From Luteolibacter ambystomatis (GTDB lineage Bacteria > Verrucomicrobiota > Verrucomicrobiia > Verrucomicrobiales > Akkermansiaceae): a stretch of DNA of 64,000 nt. A program made the translations under genes and the position numbers. Positions 48,158-56,693 of the stretch are shown here, piece by piece; position 1 is the first letter of the stretch; each line of letters opens with the position of its first letter. The notes under the pieces are model-generated. The model did not search any database, was not told where the DNA came from, and saw only the letters and a list, made by a program, of their open reading frames with translations. Location of the stretch: the NCBI RefSeq assembly GCF_018137965.1, contig NZ_CP073100.1, positions 3,421,754 through 3,485,753 on the forward strand, written 5' to 3'.

Positions 48158-48898
48158 ATGTCCTCCATTGCTCAAGCGTCCTCTCTCGTCAGCCACTTTC
48201 GCGGGTCTTCATTCAGGAACGCAGTATCCAGCCTTGAAAAAAAGTTCACAGGTTTAGATCAAAAACGCACAGCTGAGGCCCTGTCTGAAAAAGGCATTGG
48301 AATTGACCTCTTGGCGGCAGCGCTATTCATCAAACGGAACTCGAGCCAGATTGACGAGATCATTCACACCATCGGCATTCTTCAAGTTCTTCCTCTGATC
48401 TTAAAAGAAGGGGAAATAGTCGAATCTCTTTCTCTTGCAGCTGGAAATACAGGCCGTGGATTTGACTTGGAGACCAACCATCGGATTGCCGAATTCACCT
48501 TCATTGACTGGAAGGGAGGCTCGGAAGTAATACGACAGAACAAGATCTTCAAAGACTTCTTCTTTTTGGCGGAAGAGAATACGAGCAGAGAGAAAGAGCT
48601 ATATACCATCGGCACATCGCATCCTGCCAAGTTCTTCGAAAGCAACAGAGCCCTGAGCAAAATTCTGCAAGGCAACTCCAAACTCGGTGAGGCATATCGA
48701 CAAAAACATGGTGAACCCGCCAACAAGAGTGTGCGCACCTACTGTGAACCCAGAAAGAACTCCGTAAAGCTACGGGACATTTGTGTCTATATCCCAAGCC
48801 TCGGCATACTCGAAGGCGCCCACCGGCAACAAGCGAAGCGCCCTAGGTTCTCTCTCTTGCCCCGACTTGGATTTCATGCTTCCCTGCTGGCATCATGA
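48158..48898 (+). CDS. Unidentified protein, A/T-richer than its surroundings
   Basis: A 246-residue soluble protein of unknown function. The sequence is visibly more A/T-rich and uses more A/T-ending codons than all neighbours, a sign of later acquisition. It is predicted mainly helical, with a central charged segment RIAEFTFIDWKGGSEVIRQN, then KDFFFLAEEN and KELYTIGTSHPAKFF. The E-x5-K-like spacing in that segment faintly recalls PD-(D/E)XK nucleases, but this is not enough for a call. It starts 28 bases after trpC and its stop overlaps the start of the DUF3160 gene (ATGA), though the two differ in composition. The C-terminal 30 residues look less conserved and may be altered. Confidence 0.6.
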   Translation: MSSIAQASSLVSHFRGSSFRNAVSSLEKKFTGLDQKRTAEALSEKGIGIDLLAAALFIKRNSSQIDEIIHTIGILQVLPLILKEGEIVESLSLAAGNTGRGFDLETNHRIAEFTFIDWKGGSEVIRQNKIFKDFFFLAEENTSREKELYTIGTSHPAKFFESNRALSKILQGNSKLGEAYRQKHGEPANKSVRTYCEPRKNSVKLRDICVYIPSLGILEGAHRQQAKRPRFSLLPRLGFHASLLAS

Positions 48899-51243
48899 AA
48901 ACCCGGCAAATGCTTCTCGGGGCTTGGTTGTGTGGTGCCACGGCGTTCTCACAGGTCGCTCTTCCGGAGGCCGCTCCGGGTCCGTTCGCGCCGGTTCCGG
49001 CGAAGCTTTCCACCGGCCCCGAACTCCCGACCCAGCCGATGGAGCCGAAGCCGCCCGCGCTCAAGGACTGCGCCAATGCCACTGCGGTTTACAAGACCCT
49101 CGGCATCAAGCTCAGTGATGAGCAGAAGAAGACGCTCGAAAAAGACCGCTTCATCCTGATTCCGCTTGAATCCACCTGGTTGGCAGAAGACCTGCCGACC
49201 ACCGATGAGGAAAAGGAGTGGGCGTTCACGCAGGACGAGATGTTGAGCGCCTTTTCCCAAACCGGCGGCACCGATCCGGAAGACCGCAAGCCGTGGCAGA
49301 CGCGGCTCATCACTCCGGATGTGGTGCTGCACGCTTGGCATGCCGGGTTTTCGCGGGTGTTGGAATACATCGAACAGCGCCGCCTGCATGAAGTGCTCAC
49401 CATCTTCCTCGAAGGCTCTCTCGACAATGTCCGCGAACTGCGCTCGAAAGCGACCGGCCCGGCGGCGGATCGCCTTGGTTGGACGGAAGCCCGCTTTGCC
49501 GCGCCGTGGATTTTGTTGGGGCCGCCCGCACCACCGGATCCCGATCCTTCGAAGGACTTCGATGAAGAGGGTAAGCCGAAGCCAACACCGCCGCGTCCAT
49601 CGTACGATGAGGTGGTGAAGCAGCGCCTCGCCAGGATCAAAGCGGAACTACCCGCCGAGGCGGGAGCGGCCTTGGAAAAGGAAATCAGTCTCGTCATGGC
49701 GGCGGAAGGCATGTCCTCCTCGCCCTTGTTCGGCAAATACGCGCCGGACAAACCTTCCGATTACACCCAGTATAAAGTCCGCTCGCACTACACCAAGAGC
49801 GACACGCTCGGCGGCTACTTCCGCGCGATGATGTTCCTGGGTCGCAACGGCTACGAATTGAAGAGCGCGGAAGCGATCGGAGACGCGCAGCTCGCGACGC
49901 TGGCAATGGCCCGCACAACCTCGAAAGGCGCGACTCCTTTGACCGCTTGGAAGGAGGTGATGGAGATCACCGGTTTCTTCGCCGGCCAGAGCGATGACAT
50001 CACCTACACGGAATTCCGCGAATGGATCGGCTCCACGCTCGGCAAGCCCGCGCTGGAAACCGAGGCCGCGCTTTCCACGGACACCGCCACGAAGCTCACC
50101 GCCGCACTCGGCAAACTGCGCGCGCCGATAATCGTTTCCACCGGTCATGCCGACCAAACCACTTCGCCGGATTCCGATCCGAAGGCCTTTCGTGTGTTCG
50201 GCCAGCGTTTCACCTGGGATGCGCGCGTGCTCGATCGATTGACCCGCGGTGCCCCGCAGGACATGCCCGCGCTGCCAACCGCGGCGATGATTCCCGCGGC
50301 CTTCGGCGACGAGAAGGCGGAGGCGATTTCGAAAGACTATCTCAAGGCGATCCCGGACAAGGGAGCAGCCTACGCGGCGGAGTTCGACAAGCGGCTGCCG
50401 GACATCCGCAAGGAACTCGCGGGCGTGAGCGACAACGATTGGTTCGCCTCGATGGCATCGAAGCAGCTCCATGTGATCTCGATGCTGGCGAAGAAACGCA
50501 ACGCGAATTTCCCCGCCTACATGCAGTCCCCCGGCTTCGCGGCGAAGAATGTGATCTCGATGCTCGGCTCCTACACCGAGCTGAAGCACGACACCGTGCT
50601 CTACGCGAAGCAGAGCTACGCCGAAATGGGTGATGGTGCGGAAGAAGGCAAGATCCCGCCCGCACCCCACGGCCTGGTGCAACCGGACGTGGCCTTCTGG
50701 CGCGAGATGGAACGCCTTGCCACCTTCGCCAACGACGGCTTCACCCGCCACAAGCTGCTGCCGGATGCGGAGGAAGAATTCAACCGCTTCCGGATGTTCG
50801 CGAAATCGATCAAGAGGTTCCGCGAAATCGCCGAGAAGGACGTGGCCGGCCAGCCGATCACGGACAAGGATTGGGAAGCGATCCGCACCGCCGATTTCTC
50901 GCAAATGGCGCGCCCGATCCTACCCTATGACGAACCAAAACCCGGCGAAGGCAAGAACGCGCTGGTCACGGACATCCACACGGATGCCGCCGGCGGCAAG
51001 GCCCTGCACCAGGGACTCGGCCGCCCGCAGGTGATGATCGCCATCGGCGGTGGCCGCCATGGCAACCGCCTGCTGGTGGGACTGGCCTACAACTACTATG
51101 AGTTTGCGAGATCGCTGGAAAAGGGCCGCATGACCGATGAGGAATGGCAGTCCCACATCTACGTGGCGAAACCCGAACTCCCGGCGCGCTCCGTCTGGCA
51201 GCCGCCGGTGACCAAGCCCGCGACCGTGAAGCGCGAGGAATGA
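48895..51243 (+). CDS. Secreted DUF3160-type protein
   Basis: A 782-residue protein with a signal peptide (MKTRQMLLGAWLCGATAFSQ) followed by a Pro-rich linker. The body fits DUF3160: ITPDVVLHAWHAGFSRVLEY, the YFRAMMFLGRNGYEL region, RFTWDARVLDRLTRG, LHVISMLAKKRN, ELKHDTVLYAKQSYAEMG, GLVQPDVAFWREMERL and, near the end, VTDIHTDAAGGKALHQGLGR. All-helical, in the periplasm or outside; the family's biochemical role is unknown. It is coupled by ATGA to the MEMO-CapA fusion downstream, suggesting a shared pathway. Confidence 0.8.
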   Translation: MKTRQMLLGAWLCGATAFSQVALPEAAPGPFAPVPAKLSTGPELPTQPMEPKPPALKDCANATAVYKTLGIKLSDEQKKTLEKDRFILIPLESTWLAEDLPTTDEEKEWAFTQDEMLSAFSQTGGTDPEDRKPWQTRLITPDVVLHAWHAGFSRVLEYIEQRRLHEVLTIFLEGSLDNVRELRSKATGPAADRLGWTEARFAAPWILLGPPAPPDPDPSKDFDEEGKPKPTPPRPSYDEVVKQRLARIKAELPAEAGAALEKEISLVMAAEGMSSSPLFGKYAPDKPSDYTQYKVRSHYTKSDTLGGYFRAMMFLGRNGYELKSAEAIGDAQLATLAMARTTSKGATPLTAWKEVMEITGFFAGQSDDITYTEFREWIGSTLGKPALETEAALSTDTATKLTAALGKLRAPIIVSTGHADQTTSPDSDPKAFRVFGQRFTWDARVLDRLTRGAPQDMPALPTAAMIPAAFGDEKAEAISKDYLKAIPDKGAAYAAEFDKRLPDIRKELAGVSDNDWFASMASKQLHVISMLAKKRNANFPAYMQSPGFAAKNVISMLGSYTELKHDTVLYAKQSYAEMGDGAEEGKIPPAPHGLVQPDVAFWREMERLATFANDGFTRHKLLPDAEEEFNRFRMFAKSIKRFREIAEKDVAGQPITDKDWEAIRTADFSQMARPILPYDEPKPGEGKNALVTDIHTDAAGGKALHQGLGRPQVMIAIGGGRHGNRLLVGLAYNYYEFARSLEKGRMTDEEWQSHIYVAKPELPARSVWQPPVTKPATVKREE

Positions 51244-52880
51244 AGCCGCTCCGGCTTTTGATTCCCGCCATGTGTCTCATGCTGCGGGCCGCGGCGGCGG
51301 AGCCTTATCCGCTGTTCTACGATACCTCCGCGCTGTTCCTGCCTGCCATCATCAGCGCGGAGAAGAACGTCCGGCCGCTGGAGCAGCCGGTGACGGGTGT
51401 GACCGTGCCGCATCACCTGCTGGCTGCGGATATGATCGCGGACACGCTGCGGCTGGCATCGGCGCATCGTTACAAGCGGATCCTGCTGCTCAGCCCGGAT
51501 CATTTCCGCCGCGGCACCACGCCTTGCTCCACCACCACGCGGCCCTTCAAGACCGTGCTGGGTGATGTGCCGGTGGACGAAGCAGCCGTGCGCGCGCTGC
51601 TCGGCGATGCGGCGGTTTCGGAGTCCTCGCTGTTTTCGCACGAACACGGCATCCAGGCGATCCTGCCGTTCCTCGCACGCTGGTTTCCCGGCACACCGGT
51701 GGTGCCGATGACGCTCGATATCCGCTCGAAGCCGGAGGATTGGCCCGCTCTCGCCCAACGTCTCAAACCTCTGGTCACACCAGACACCTTGATCGTCCAA
51801 TCCACAGACTTCTCCCACTACCTGCCGCAACCTGCAGCGGCGGAACGCGACCAGCAAACGATGCGTCTGCTGGCCTGCGGAGATGCCGCTGGCATTCCGG
51901 CCTTGGGACAACCGCAGAACCTCGATTCCAAAGCCTGCCAATGGCTGCACATGACACTGGAGCGGGAGGTGAATGGCATCGCCGCTCCGGTGGTGGTGGA
52001 TAACCGCAATGCCATCCGCTATGGCGGTCGCAGGGACGAGCCGCGCACCACTTCCTACATCACGCAGGTCTATTCGCCGCGCTTCATTCCGGCATCGTCG
52101 CTTCCGGGCGAAGCATGGTTCTTTGGAGGAGACACCCAGTTCGGCAGGAACATCGCGAATCTATCGAAGGAACGGCTGGATGCCATGTTCGAGAAAATCC
52201 TCGCCGTCACCGGTTCGCGTCCGCTGGTGGTGAATCTGGAAGGCGTGGTGCTGGATGATCCTCCATCCGGCCAGCAACATCCGATGCGCATCGGCATGGC
52301 TTCCGCAATCACCTTGGAACAACTCCACAAACTCCATGTGGCTGCCGTCTCCATCGCGAACAATCATTCACTCGACTACGGCCGCGAAGCCCGCAAGGGG
52401 ATGAAGAAGACTTTGGCTGATCACGGCATCGTCGTGCTGGACGAAGGCACTTCCACCGATCTCGGCCCCTTCCGGATCGGAACCGCAACCGACGTCATCA
52501 ATCTCCCTTCTCCCGCGAATGCGGTGCTGGCAGCGGATTCCTTCGATGTATGGAAGCAGCCGGACTCCAAGAAGCCCTTGTTCGCATTCCTTCACGCGGG
52601 CATCGAGTATCGGGATGCGCCGGGAGCGCGCGAACGATGGCTGGCGGAGTGGACTGAAAACGCGGGGGCGGCACTGGTGATCGGCTCTCATCCACATCGA
52701 CCGTCAAAAGGATGGGAACGATCGGAAAAATCGCTGCGGTTTTATTCGATGGGGAATCTGATTTTCGATCAGAGCGATCCGGCGAACAGCGGAGGGCTGG
52801 TCGAGGTGCGCTTCTTCGAACAAGGAACGTGGGCGGCGAGATGGCTTCCCTTGGGCAATCTGTATCGCAACTCGAAGTAA
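51240..52880 (+). CDS. Secreted MEMO1-like (AmmeMemoRadiSam system B) and CapA-like fusion
   Basis: A 546-residue protein with a signal peptide (MKPLRLLIPAMCLMLRAAAA). Residues about 45-275 are MEMO-like: VTVPHHLLAADMIADTLRL, LLLSPDHFRR, FSHEHGIQAILPFLARWFPG, VQSTDFSHYLP. These carry the His and Asp residues of the LigB-like site, including PHH at the front. Residues about 300-545 are CapA/poly-gamma-glutamate-type metallophosphatase-like: FFGGDTQFGRNI, VNLEGVVLDD, SIANNHSLDYGREA, FLHAGIEY, VIGSHPHRPS and RFYSMGNLIFDQ. Both catalytic cores look intact. Joining the two in one exported protein is unusual. Its ATG overlaps the DUF3160 stop. Confidence 0.85.
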   Translation: MKPLRLLIPAMCLMLRAAAAEPYPLFYDTSALFLPAIISAEKNVRPLEQPVTGVTVPHHLLAADMIADTLRLASAHRYKRILLLSPDHFRRGTTPCSTTTRPFKTVLGDVPVDEAAVRALLGDAAVSESSLFSHEHGIQAILPFLARWFPGTPVVPMTLDIRSKPEDWPALAQRLKPLVTPDTLIVQSTDFSHYLPQPAAAERDQQTMRLLACGDAAGIPALGQPQNLDSKACQWLHMTLEREVNGIAAPVVVDNRNAIRYGGRRDEPRTTSYITQVYSPRFIPASSLPGEAWFFGGDTQFGRNIANLSKERLDAMFEKILAVTGSRPLVVNLEGVVLDDPPSGQQHPMRIGMASAITLEQLHKLHVAAVSIANNHSLDYGREARKGMKKTLADHGIVVLDEGTSTDLGPFRIGTATDVINLPSPANAVLAADSFDVWKQPDSKKPLFAFLHAGIEYRDAPGARERWLAEWTENAGAALVIGSHPHRPSKGWERSEKSLRFYSMGNLIFDQSDPANSGGLVEVRFFEQGTWAARWLPLGNLYRNSK

Positions 52881-52885
52881 GCTCC

Positions 52886-53440
52886 ATGCACCCACCCGAA
52901 CAAATCACGACCGCACGCTTGGTTCTGAGAAGGCCCAAAGCTTCCGATCAGGCCGATCGGTATGCTTACGCCAGTGATCCGGAAGTGGCCCGCTACATGG
53001 ACTGGGCCATGCCGGAAAGCCCTCTCGACATGCCCAGTGTGGAGAGTTCCGCGGCACGCTGGCAGGCCGGACGGGATTTCAACTGGGTCATCACGGCCAG
53101 ACCCTCGGATCAGGCGATCGGAAACATCGCATGCCGGATCGAGGGCGATACCGCAGACTTCGGCTACCTGCTGTCGCGAGACTGCTGGAGCCGAGGCTAC
53201 GCCACCGAAGCGGCTGCCGCACTCTTCGAGTGGCTACACGGTCTGGATAGCATCACACGCATTGAGGCAACGTGCGACATCGACAACGCGGCTTCCGTCC
53301 GGGTACTCGAGAAAGTCGGCCTGACATTCCAAGGCACCCACCGGGAGCGAATCATCCGGCCCAATCTCGAGCCCGGAGTTCCCCGGGAAGTGCTGGTATA
53401 TGCATGGGTCCGCGAGGCTCATCCCCGCGCCTCCGGATAG
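52886..53440 (+). CDS. GNAT-family N-acetyltransferase (RimJ/RimL-like)
   Basis: A 184-residue acetyltransferase. TTARLVLRRPKASDQADRYA is the usual start of the RimJ/RimL group. The acetyl-CoA site is DFGYLLSRDCWSRGYATEAA, where the canonical Q/RxxGxG/A appears as WSRGYA. NAASVRVLEKVGLTFQGTHR is the family's C-terminal signature. The substrate is unknown: an N-terminal amine of a protein or a small molecule. It begins six bases after the MEMO-CapA gene and may belong to that operon, but the family is common and often unlinked. Confidence 0.87.
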   Translation: MHPPEQITTARLVLRRPKASDQADRYAYASDPEVARYMDWAMPESPLDMPSVESSAARWQAGRDFNWVITARPSDQAIGNIACRIEGDTADFGYLLSRDCWSRGYATEAAAALFEWLHGLDSITRIEATCDIDNAASVRVLEKVGLTFQGTHRERIIRPNLEPGVPREVLVYAWVREAHPRASG

Positions 53441-53443
53441 GTA

Positions 53444-53914
53444 TTATTCCTGCGGCTTCGAGCCCGCCTGCTTGAGCTTCGCAACGGCTTCGTCGAGGCG
53501 CTTGCGGGTCGCAGCCAGGGCGTCGCTGGTTTCCTTCAGACGCTCGTCCCGCACCTTGATGGCTTCATCGCGCACCTTGATGGCCTCATCCTGGACCTTC
53601 ACCTGCTCCTGGGCCTGCGTGATGCCGGCCTGGAGGGCGGTGGCTTCGGCGAGGCGGGCTTCGAGATCCTTGGTCTTCGCGTCGGCGTCCGCACGGATCG
53701 CTTCGATGGATTTTTTCAATCCGTGGATATCCCCTTCGAGCGCGGACTCGCGCTTCTCCGATTCGATGCGGAGATTGTATTCATTGACCGCCTGGACCTC
53801 CGTGTCATGGAGCTTATGCTCCATGCCCTGGCCGATGACCCATTGGATCAGGATGAAGACGACCAGAAGCACGCAGCCGATGGCGTTGACGATGGCAAAA
53901 ATGCGGGCGCTCAC
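53444..53914 (-). CDS. Single-pass membrane coiled-coil protein at the end of the Ton operon
   Basis: A 156-residue protein: one N-terminal membrane helix (residues about 5-28, IFAIVNAIGCVLLVVFILIQ) followed by an unbroken charged helix to near the end, clearly a coiled coil. Residues around 105-125 repeat the heptad VxDEAIKVRDEAIKVRDERL, encoded by a 21-base direct repeat (about 53538-53600). Its start overlaps the exbD stop by four bases, so it belongs to tonB-exbB-exbD. It is not a standard member of such operons. It could be a periplasm-spanning scaffold for the Ton complex; that is inference. Confidence 0.75.
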   Translation of the reverse strand: MSARIFAIVNAIGCVLLVVFILIQWVIGQGMEHKLHDTEVQAVNEYNLRIESEKRESALEGDIHGLKKSIEAIRADADAKTKDLEARLAEATALQAGITQAQEQVKVQDEAIKVRDEAIKVRDERLKETSDALAATRKRLDEAVAKLKQAGSKPQE

Positions 53915-54345
53915 TTGCTGGGAGTTTTGGTTTCGAAGCCGTACTTTTCAACCTTGGCGGCCCTGATGGCATCGATCACGGCGACGATGGACTTGTGCCT
54001 CGTTTCTTCGTCCGCGGCGATAAGCACACGCGTTTCATCGGTCACGGGCAGGTTCTTCAACCGGTTGGTGATCTCCGTGGGAGTGACGATGGCGGTGTCC
54101 CATGTGGTCACGCCCTGGGCGTCGATGGCGAGATGGATTGTCGGTGGCTTCGCGTCATGCACGGCCGTGGAGGCCTGCGGGACCTTCACGTTGATCCGGT
54201 GGATCTGTGTCATGCTCAGGCTCACCAGCATGAAGCTGGCGAGCAGGAAGAACATGATGTCGATGAGCGGAACGATCTCGATCCGGGCTTCCTCCTCGTG
54301 ATCGCCACCGCCGCCTGAAAGTTTGACCGGCATCGCAGGGATCAA
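53911..54345 (-). CDS. exbD: ExbD/TolR-family biopolymer transport protein
   Basis: A 144-residue protein with a short cytoplasmic N-terminus, one membrane helix containing the proton-conducting Asp in IVPLIDIMFFLLASFML (near residue 28) and a periplasmic ExbD/TolR domain (residues 60-135, with TPTEITNRLKNLP and RVLIAADEETRHKSIVAVID). It forms the proton channel with ExbB and drives TonB. Its first codon overlaps the exbB stop (ATGA). ExbD rather than TolR is favoured by the adjacent TonB-type gene. Confidence 0.9.
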   Translation of the reverse strand: MIPAMPVKLSGGGGDHEEEARIEIVPLIDIMFFLLASFMLVSLSMTQIHRINVKVPQASTAVHDAKPPTIHLAIDAQGVTTWDTAIVTPTEITNRLKNLPVTDETRVLIAADEETRHKSIVAVIDAIRAAKVEKYGFETKTPSK

Positions 54346-55007
54346 CGGTTGATGTGACGGGCCGCGGCGAATGCCTCAAGGTCGTGGCCGTGGGCTTTCG
54401 CGTTCTGCACCAGCAACTCGGCGTGGTTGATCCAGCGCTCGAAGTCGCCGCGGAGGACCGCCACGCGCTTGCGGAAATAGTTGTAGGGCAGCAGGCAGCT
54501 GATCGCGATGCCGAGACCGGCCGCGGTGGCGATGAGCGCCTCACCGATACCGCCGGAGACCTTCGACACGGCCAGCGCGTCATCACCGATGGAGCTGAAG
54601 GAGCCCATGATGCCGACCACGGTGCCCAGCAGACCAAGGAGCGGGGCGAGCGTGATGATGGTACCGAGCACCCACTGGCGTGCCTCCGCCTTCTCCAGCA
54701 GGTCGGACGCATGCAGTTGCATCGCGGCGAGCATGGAGGTGTGGGCGTGGGTCATGCCATCCCGCAGGTTGATGAGGAACGGATCACTCGAATTGCCGAC
54801 GATCTGCCATGTGGCATCAAACCGGCCGGTGCCGAGTGTTTCACGCGCCTGCTCGTGCTGGGAACGGCGGATCGTGCGCTTCAGGGATGCCCACCACAGG
54901 GAGCGCTCGAGGAGCACGCAGAGGGCGAGGAAAAAGGTGACGAGGATGGGCCACATGACCCAGCCGCCGTGCTGGAACTTCTCGATGACAATATTGGCGA
55001 ACAACAT
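54342..55007 (-). CDS. exbB: ExbB/TolQ/MotA-family proton channel protein
   Basis: A 221-residue inner-membrane protein with three helices: residues about 15-35 (WVMWPILVTFFLALCVLLER), and two in the conserved MotA/TolQ/ExbB domain, TIITLAPLLGLLGTVVGIMG and GIGEALIATAAGLGIAISCL. The second helix pair has the conserved Thr/Pro-rich core facing ExbD. The family's usual polar residues are present. It lies between tonB and exbD, 12 bases after tonB. Confidence 0.92.
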   Translation of the reverse strand: MLFANIVIEKFQHGGWVMWPILVTFFLALCVLLERSLWWASLKRTIRRSQHEQARETLGTGRFDATWQIVGNSSDPFLINLRDGMTHAHTSMLAAMQLHASDLLEKAEARQWVLGTIITLAPLLGLLGTVVGIMGSFSSIGDDALAVSKVSGGIGEALIATAAGLGIAISCLLPYNYFRKRVAVLRGDFERWINHAELLVQNAKAHGHDLEAFAAARHINR

Positions 55008-55019
55008 GAATCTCTGGAG

Positions 55020-55781
55020 TCAGTGGGCATCCGTCAGGTTGAAGGTCACGGACGCCTGGATGCTGCCACGGGCCCCGGGCTTGAACTTCCAGCGGCGCAC
55101 GCCGCTCTCCGTGGCGGATGCCAACCCTGGATAGGGGGAGGACTTGATGCGGACGTCCACCACATTGCCCTGTTCGTCCACGGTCAGGACAAAGGATACG
55201 CGGCCCTGCTCACCACGGGAGCGGCAGTCGCTGGGATAGTTGGGCCTCGGCCTGCGGCCACCGGCGAAACGATCCGCCCCCACCTGGCCCGCACCGGTGC
55301 CTGCCGCGGTACCCGCGCCACTGCCGGCTCCAGCGCCGCTGTTGGCAGCGGAAGTGGCGGGACGGGAAGTACTCCGGGGTGCGGAACCCGTGGTCTTCGC
55401 CTTGACCACCTGGGGACGCGGCTTCTCCTTGGGCTTCTCGGTCACAAGGCTGTCCGGCTTCGGCTCGGGAAGATCCGGCACTTCGGGCAGCGGTTCGATC
55501 TTGGGAACTTCCGGAATCTCCGGCACGGGCTCGACCGCAACCGGCTCCGGTGTGGGAACGTCTTCCGTCGGCTCGGCATCCGCGATGTCTGTTGGTGCGG
55601 AGCCGGCGGCTTCCAGATCGAGATCCAACAAACCTTCGTCATCCGACAGCTTCAACTCAATGCCCTTCCGCTCCGGCAGTATGTAGTCCACCTTGACCCA
55701 ACAAGCCACCGAACTGGCTCCCGCCATGGTCAACCACGCGGCGAGGGTGGAAATATTGACGACTTGGAAGAGCGGGCTCAT
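55020..55781 (-). CDS. tonB: TonB-family energy transducer
   Basis: A 253-residue protein. An N-terminal membrane anchor (residues about 8-30) precedes a long Pro/Glu/Lys linker with Ala/Gly-rich parts that should span the periplasm. The C-terminal TonB domain (about 185-250) has YPSDCRSRGEQGRVSFVLTV and SGVRRWKFKPGARG, the typical xxYPxxAxxxxxxGxVxVxF/WxFxPG pattern. It passes energy from the ExbB-ExbD channel to outer-membrane receptors. First gene of a four-gene operon; a Fur-like palindrome lies just upstream. Confidence 0.9.
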   Translation of the reverse strand: MSPLFQVVNISTLAAWLTMAGASSVACWVKVDYILPERKGIELKLSDDEGLLDLDLEAAGSAPTDIADAEPTEDVPTPEPVAVEPVPEIPEVPKIEPLPEVPDLPEPKPDSLVTEKPKEKPRPQVVKAKTTGSAPRSTSRPATSAANSGAGAGSGAGTAAGTGAGQVGADRFAGGRRPRPNYPSDCRSRGEQGRVSFVLTVDEQGNVVDVRIKSSPYPGLASATESGVRRWKFKPGARGSIQASVTFNLTDAH

Positions 55782-55800
55782 CGCGACAAGGAGTTCTTAT

Positions 55801-55815
55801 TGAGACTGCGTCTCA
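55801..55815 (-). promoter_or_regulatory. Fur-like palindrome upstream of tonB
   Basis: TGAGAC-TGC-GTCTCA is a perfect six-base inverted repeat with a three-base centre, 20-34 bases upstream of the tonB start. Many Fur boxes have the form TGAGAAT-N-ATTCTCA, which this resembles in the outer bases. A TTGACA hexamer lies upstream on the same strand (55848-55853) with a poor -10. Iron control of a TonB system is expected; the assignment is inferred. Confidence 0.5.
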
Positions 55816-55891
55816 CTTGCGAAGAGAAAAGAAGACCCTCGGGCAGGTGTCAAAGCAAATTTAACGCAACCAATATACAATTACAGTCCTC

Positions 55892-56689
55892 CTACAAGGA
55901 TTCCTGTCGGGCTTTTTCGTAAAAATCGCGGAACCAAGCTGGCATCTGCTCCAGCTCCTCGGGTTTCAGGCTGAAAGCCACCGGCTTCAGCAACCACCCC
56001 TGCACGTTCATGGCGGTGAGGAAAAGAAACACGAAAGCCACCGTCCGCCACGCGGGAGGGTAGGTGCGGACGGTTTCGTGGCCACCCACAAAATCCCACA
56101 AGCTGGCACCCACCCGCCGGAGACTGATCCAACTGATTGTGAGGCAGATCGGGAACAGCAGGTTGAGCCCCAGCCCGACACCCGCGACGCACACCAGGAC
56201 CGCCCGCCGGAGGCTCTGCACCGCCGAGAGTTTCGAGCCATCGCGATTGAGCACCTTCAGCCCCAGCAAGGCTTTGCCGGGAGTGGTGGCGAACCAGTGG
56301 ATCAATCCGATCTCGATCACGAACCACGGGATCAGTTGCAGCCCGATGAACCAGGGATTTGCCGCCACGGACTTCAGGTCCACCTTCCCCAGGGTGAGAA
56401 AGCCCCACAGGAAGACGCCATAGAGGGTGAAGTCGAACATCCTCGCCCAGAAACGCCGCCACACCGGCGGAGCGGCGACCGCGTGTGCAGGCAGGGGCGG
56501 TGGCAGCACCGGCGGTCGCTCGATAGTGACACGGAATACAGGAACCTCCCCGACGGGGGTCCAACCTGCCATGCTCTCGCTCCAGACCGGATCGGCCGGG
56601 CCGAGTTCACCCGTCTCGATTTTACGACGAATCTCGTAGTCGGGAAACGGACCGGCTTTCTCGCCGTCGCGGATGATCCAGAAATCCAT
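55892..56689 (-). CDS. RDD-family membrane protein with N-terminal GYF_2-type domain
   Basis: A 265-residue protein. Residues 1-50 form a GYF_2/DUF4339-type module (FWIIRDGEKAGPFPDYEIRR, PVWSESMAGWTPVGEV), with the usual G-PF and W-x-P pattern. After a Pro/Ala linker comes an RDD domain with four or five membrane helices (RRFWARMFDFTLYGVFLW, TTPGKALLGLKVLNRDGSKL, LRRAVLVC). RDD proteins are small transport-like membrane proteins of mostly unknown role. It starts four bases after the LolC/E-type gene, likely co-transcribed. Confidence 0.85.
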   Translation of the reverse strand: MDFWIIRDGEKAGPFPDYEIRRKIETGELGPADPVWSESMAGWTPVGEVPVFRVTIERPPVLPPPLPAHAVAAPPVWRRFWARMFDFTLYGVFLWGFLTLGKVDLKSVAANPWFIGLQLIPWFVIEIGLIHWFATTPGKALLGLKVLNRDGSKLSAVQSLRRAVLVCVAGVGLGLNLLFPICLTISWISLRRVGASLWDFVGGHETVRTYPPAWRTVAFVFLFLTAMNVQGWLLKPVAFSLKPEELEQMPAWFRDFYEKARQESL

Positions 56690-56693
56690 CGGT

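Noticed and set aside
48158..48898. Calling the A/T-richer orphan a PD-(D/E)XK nuclease
   Set aside because: Only a vague E-x-K-like spacing is visible; no complete motif, so no function was assigned.
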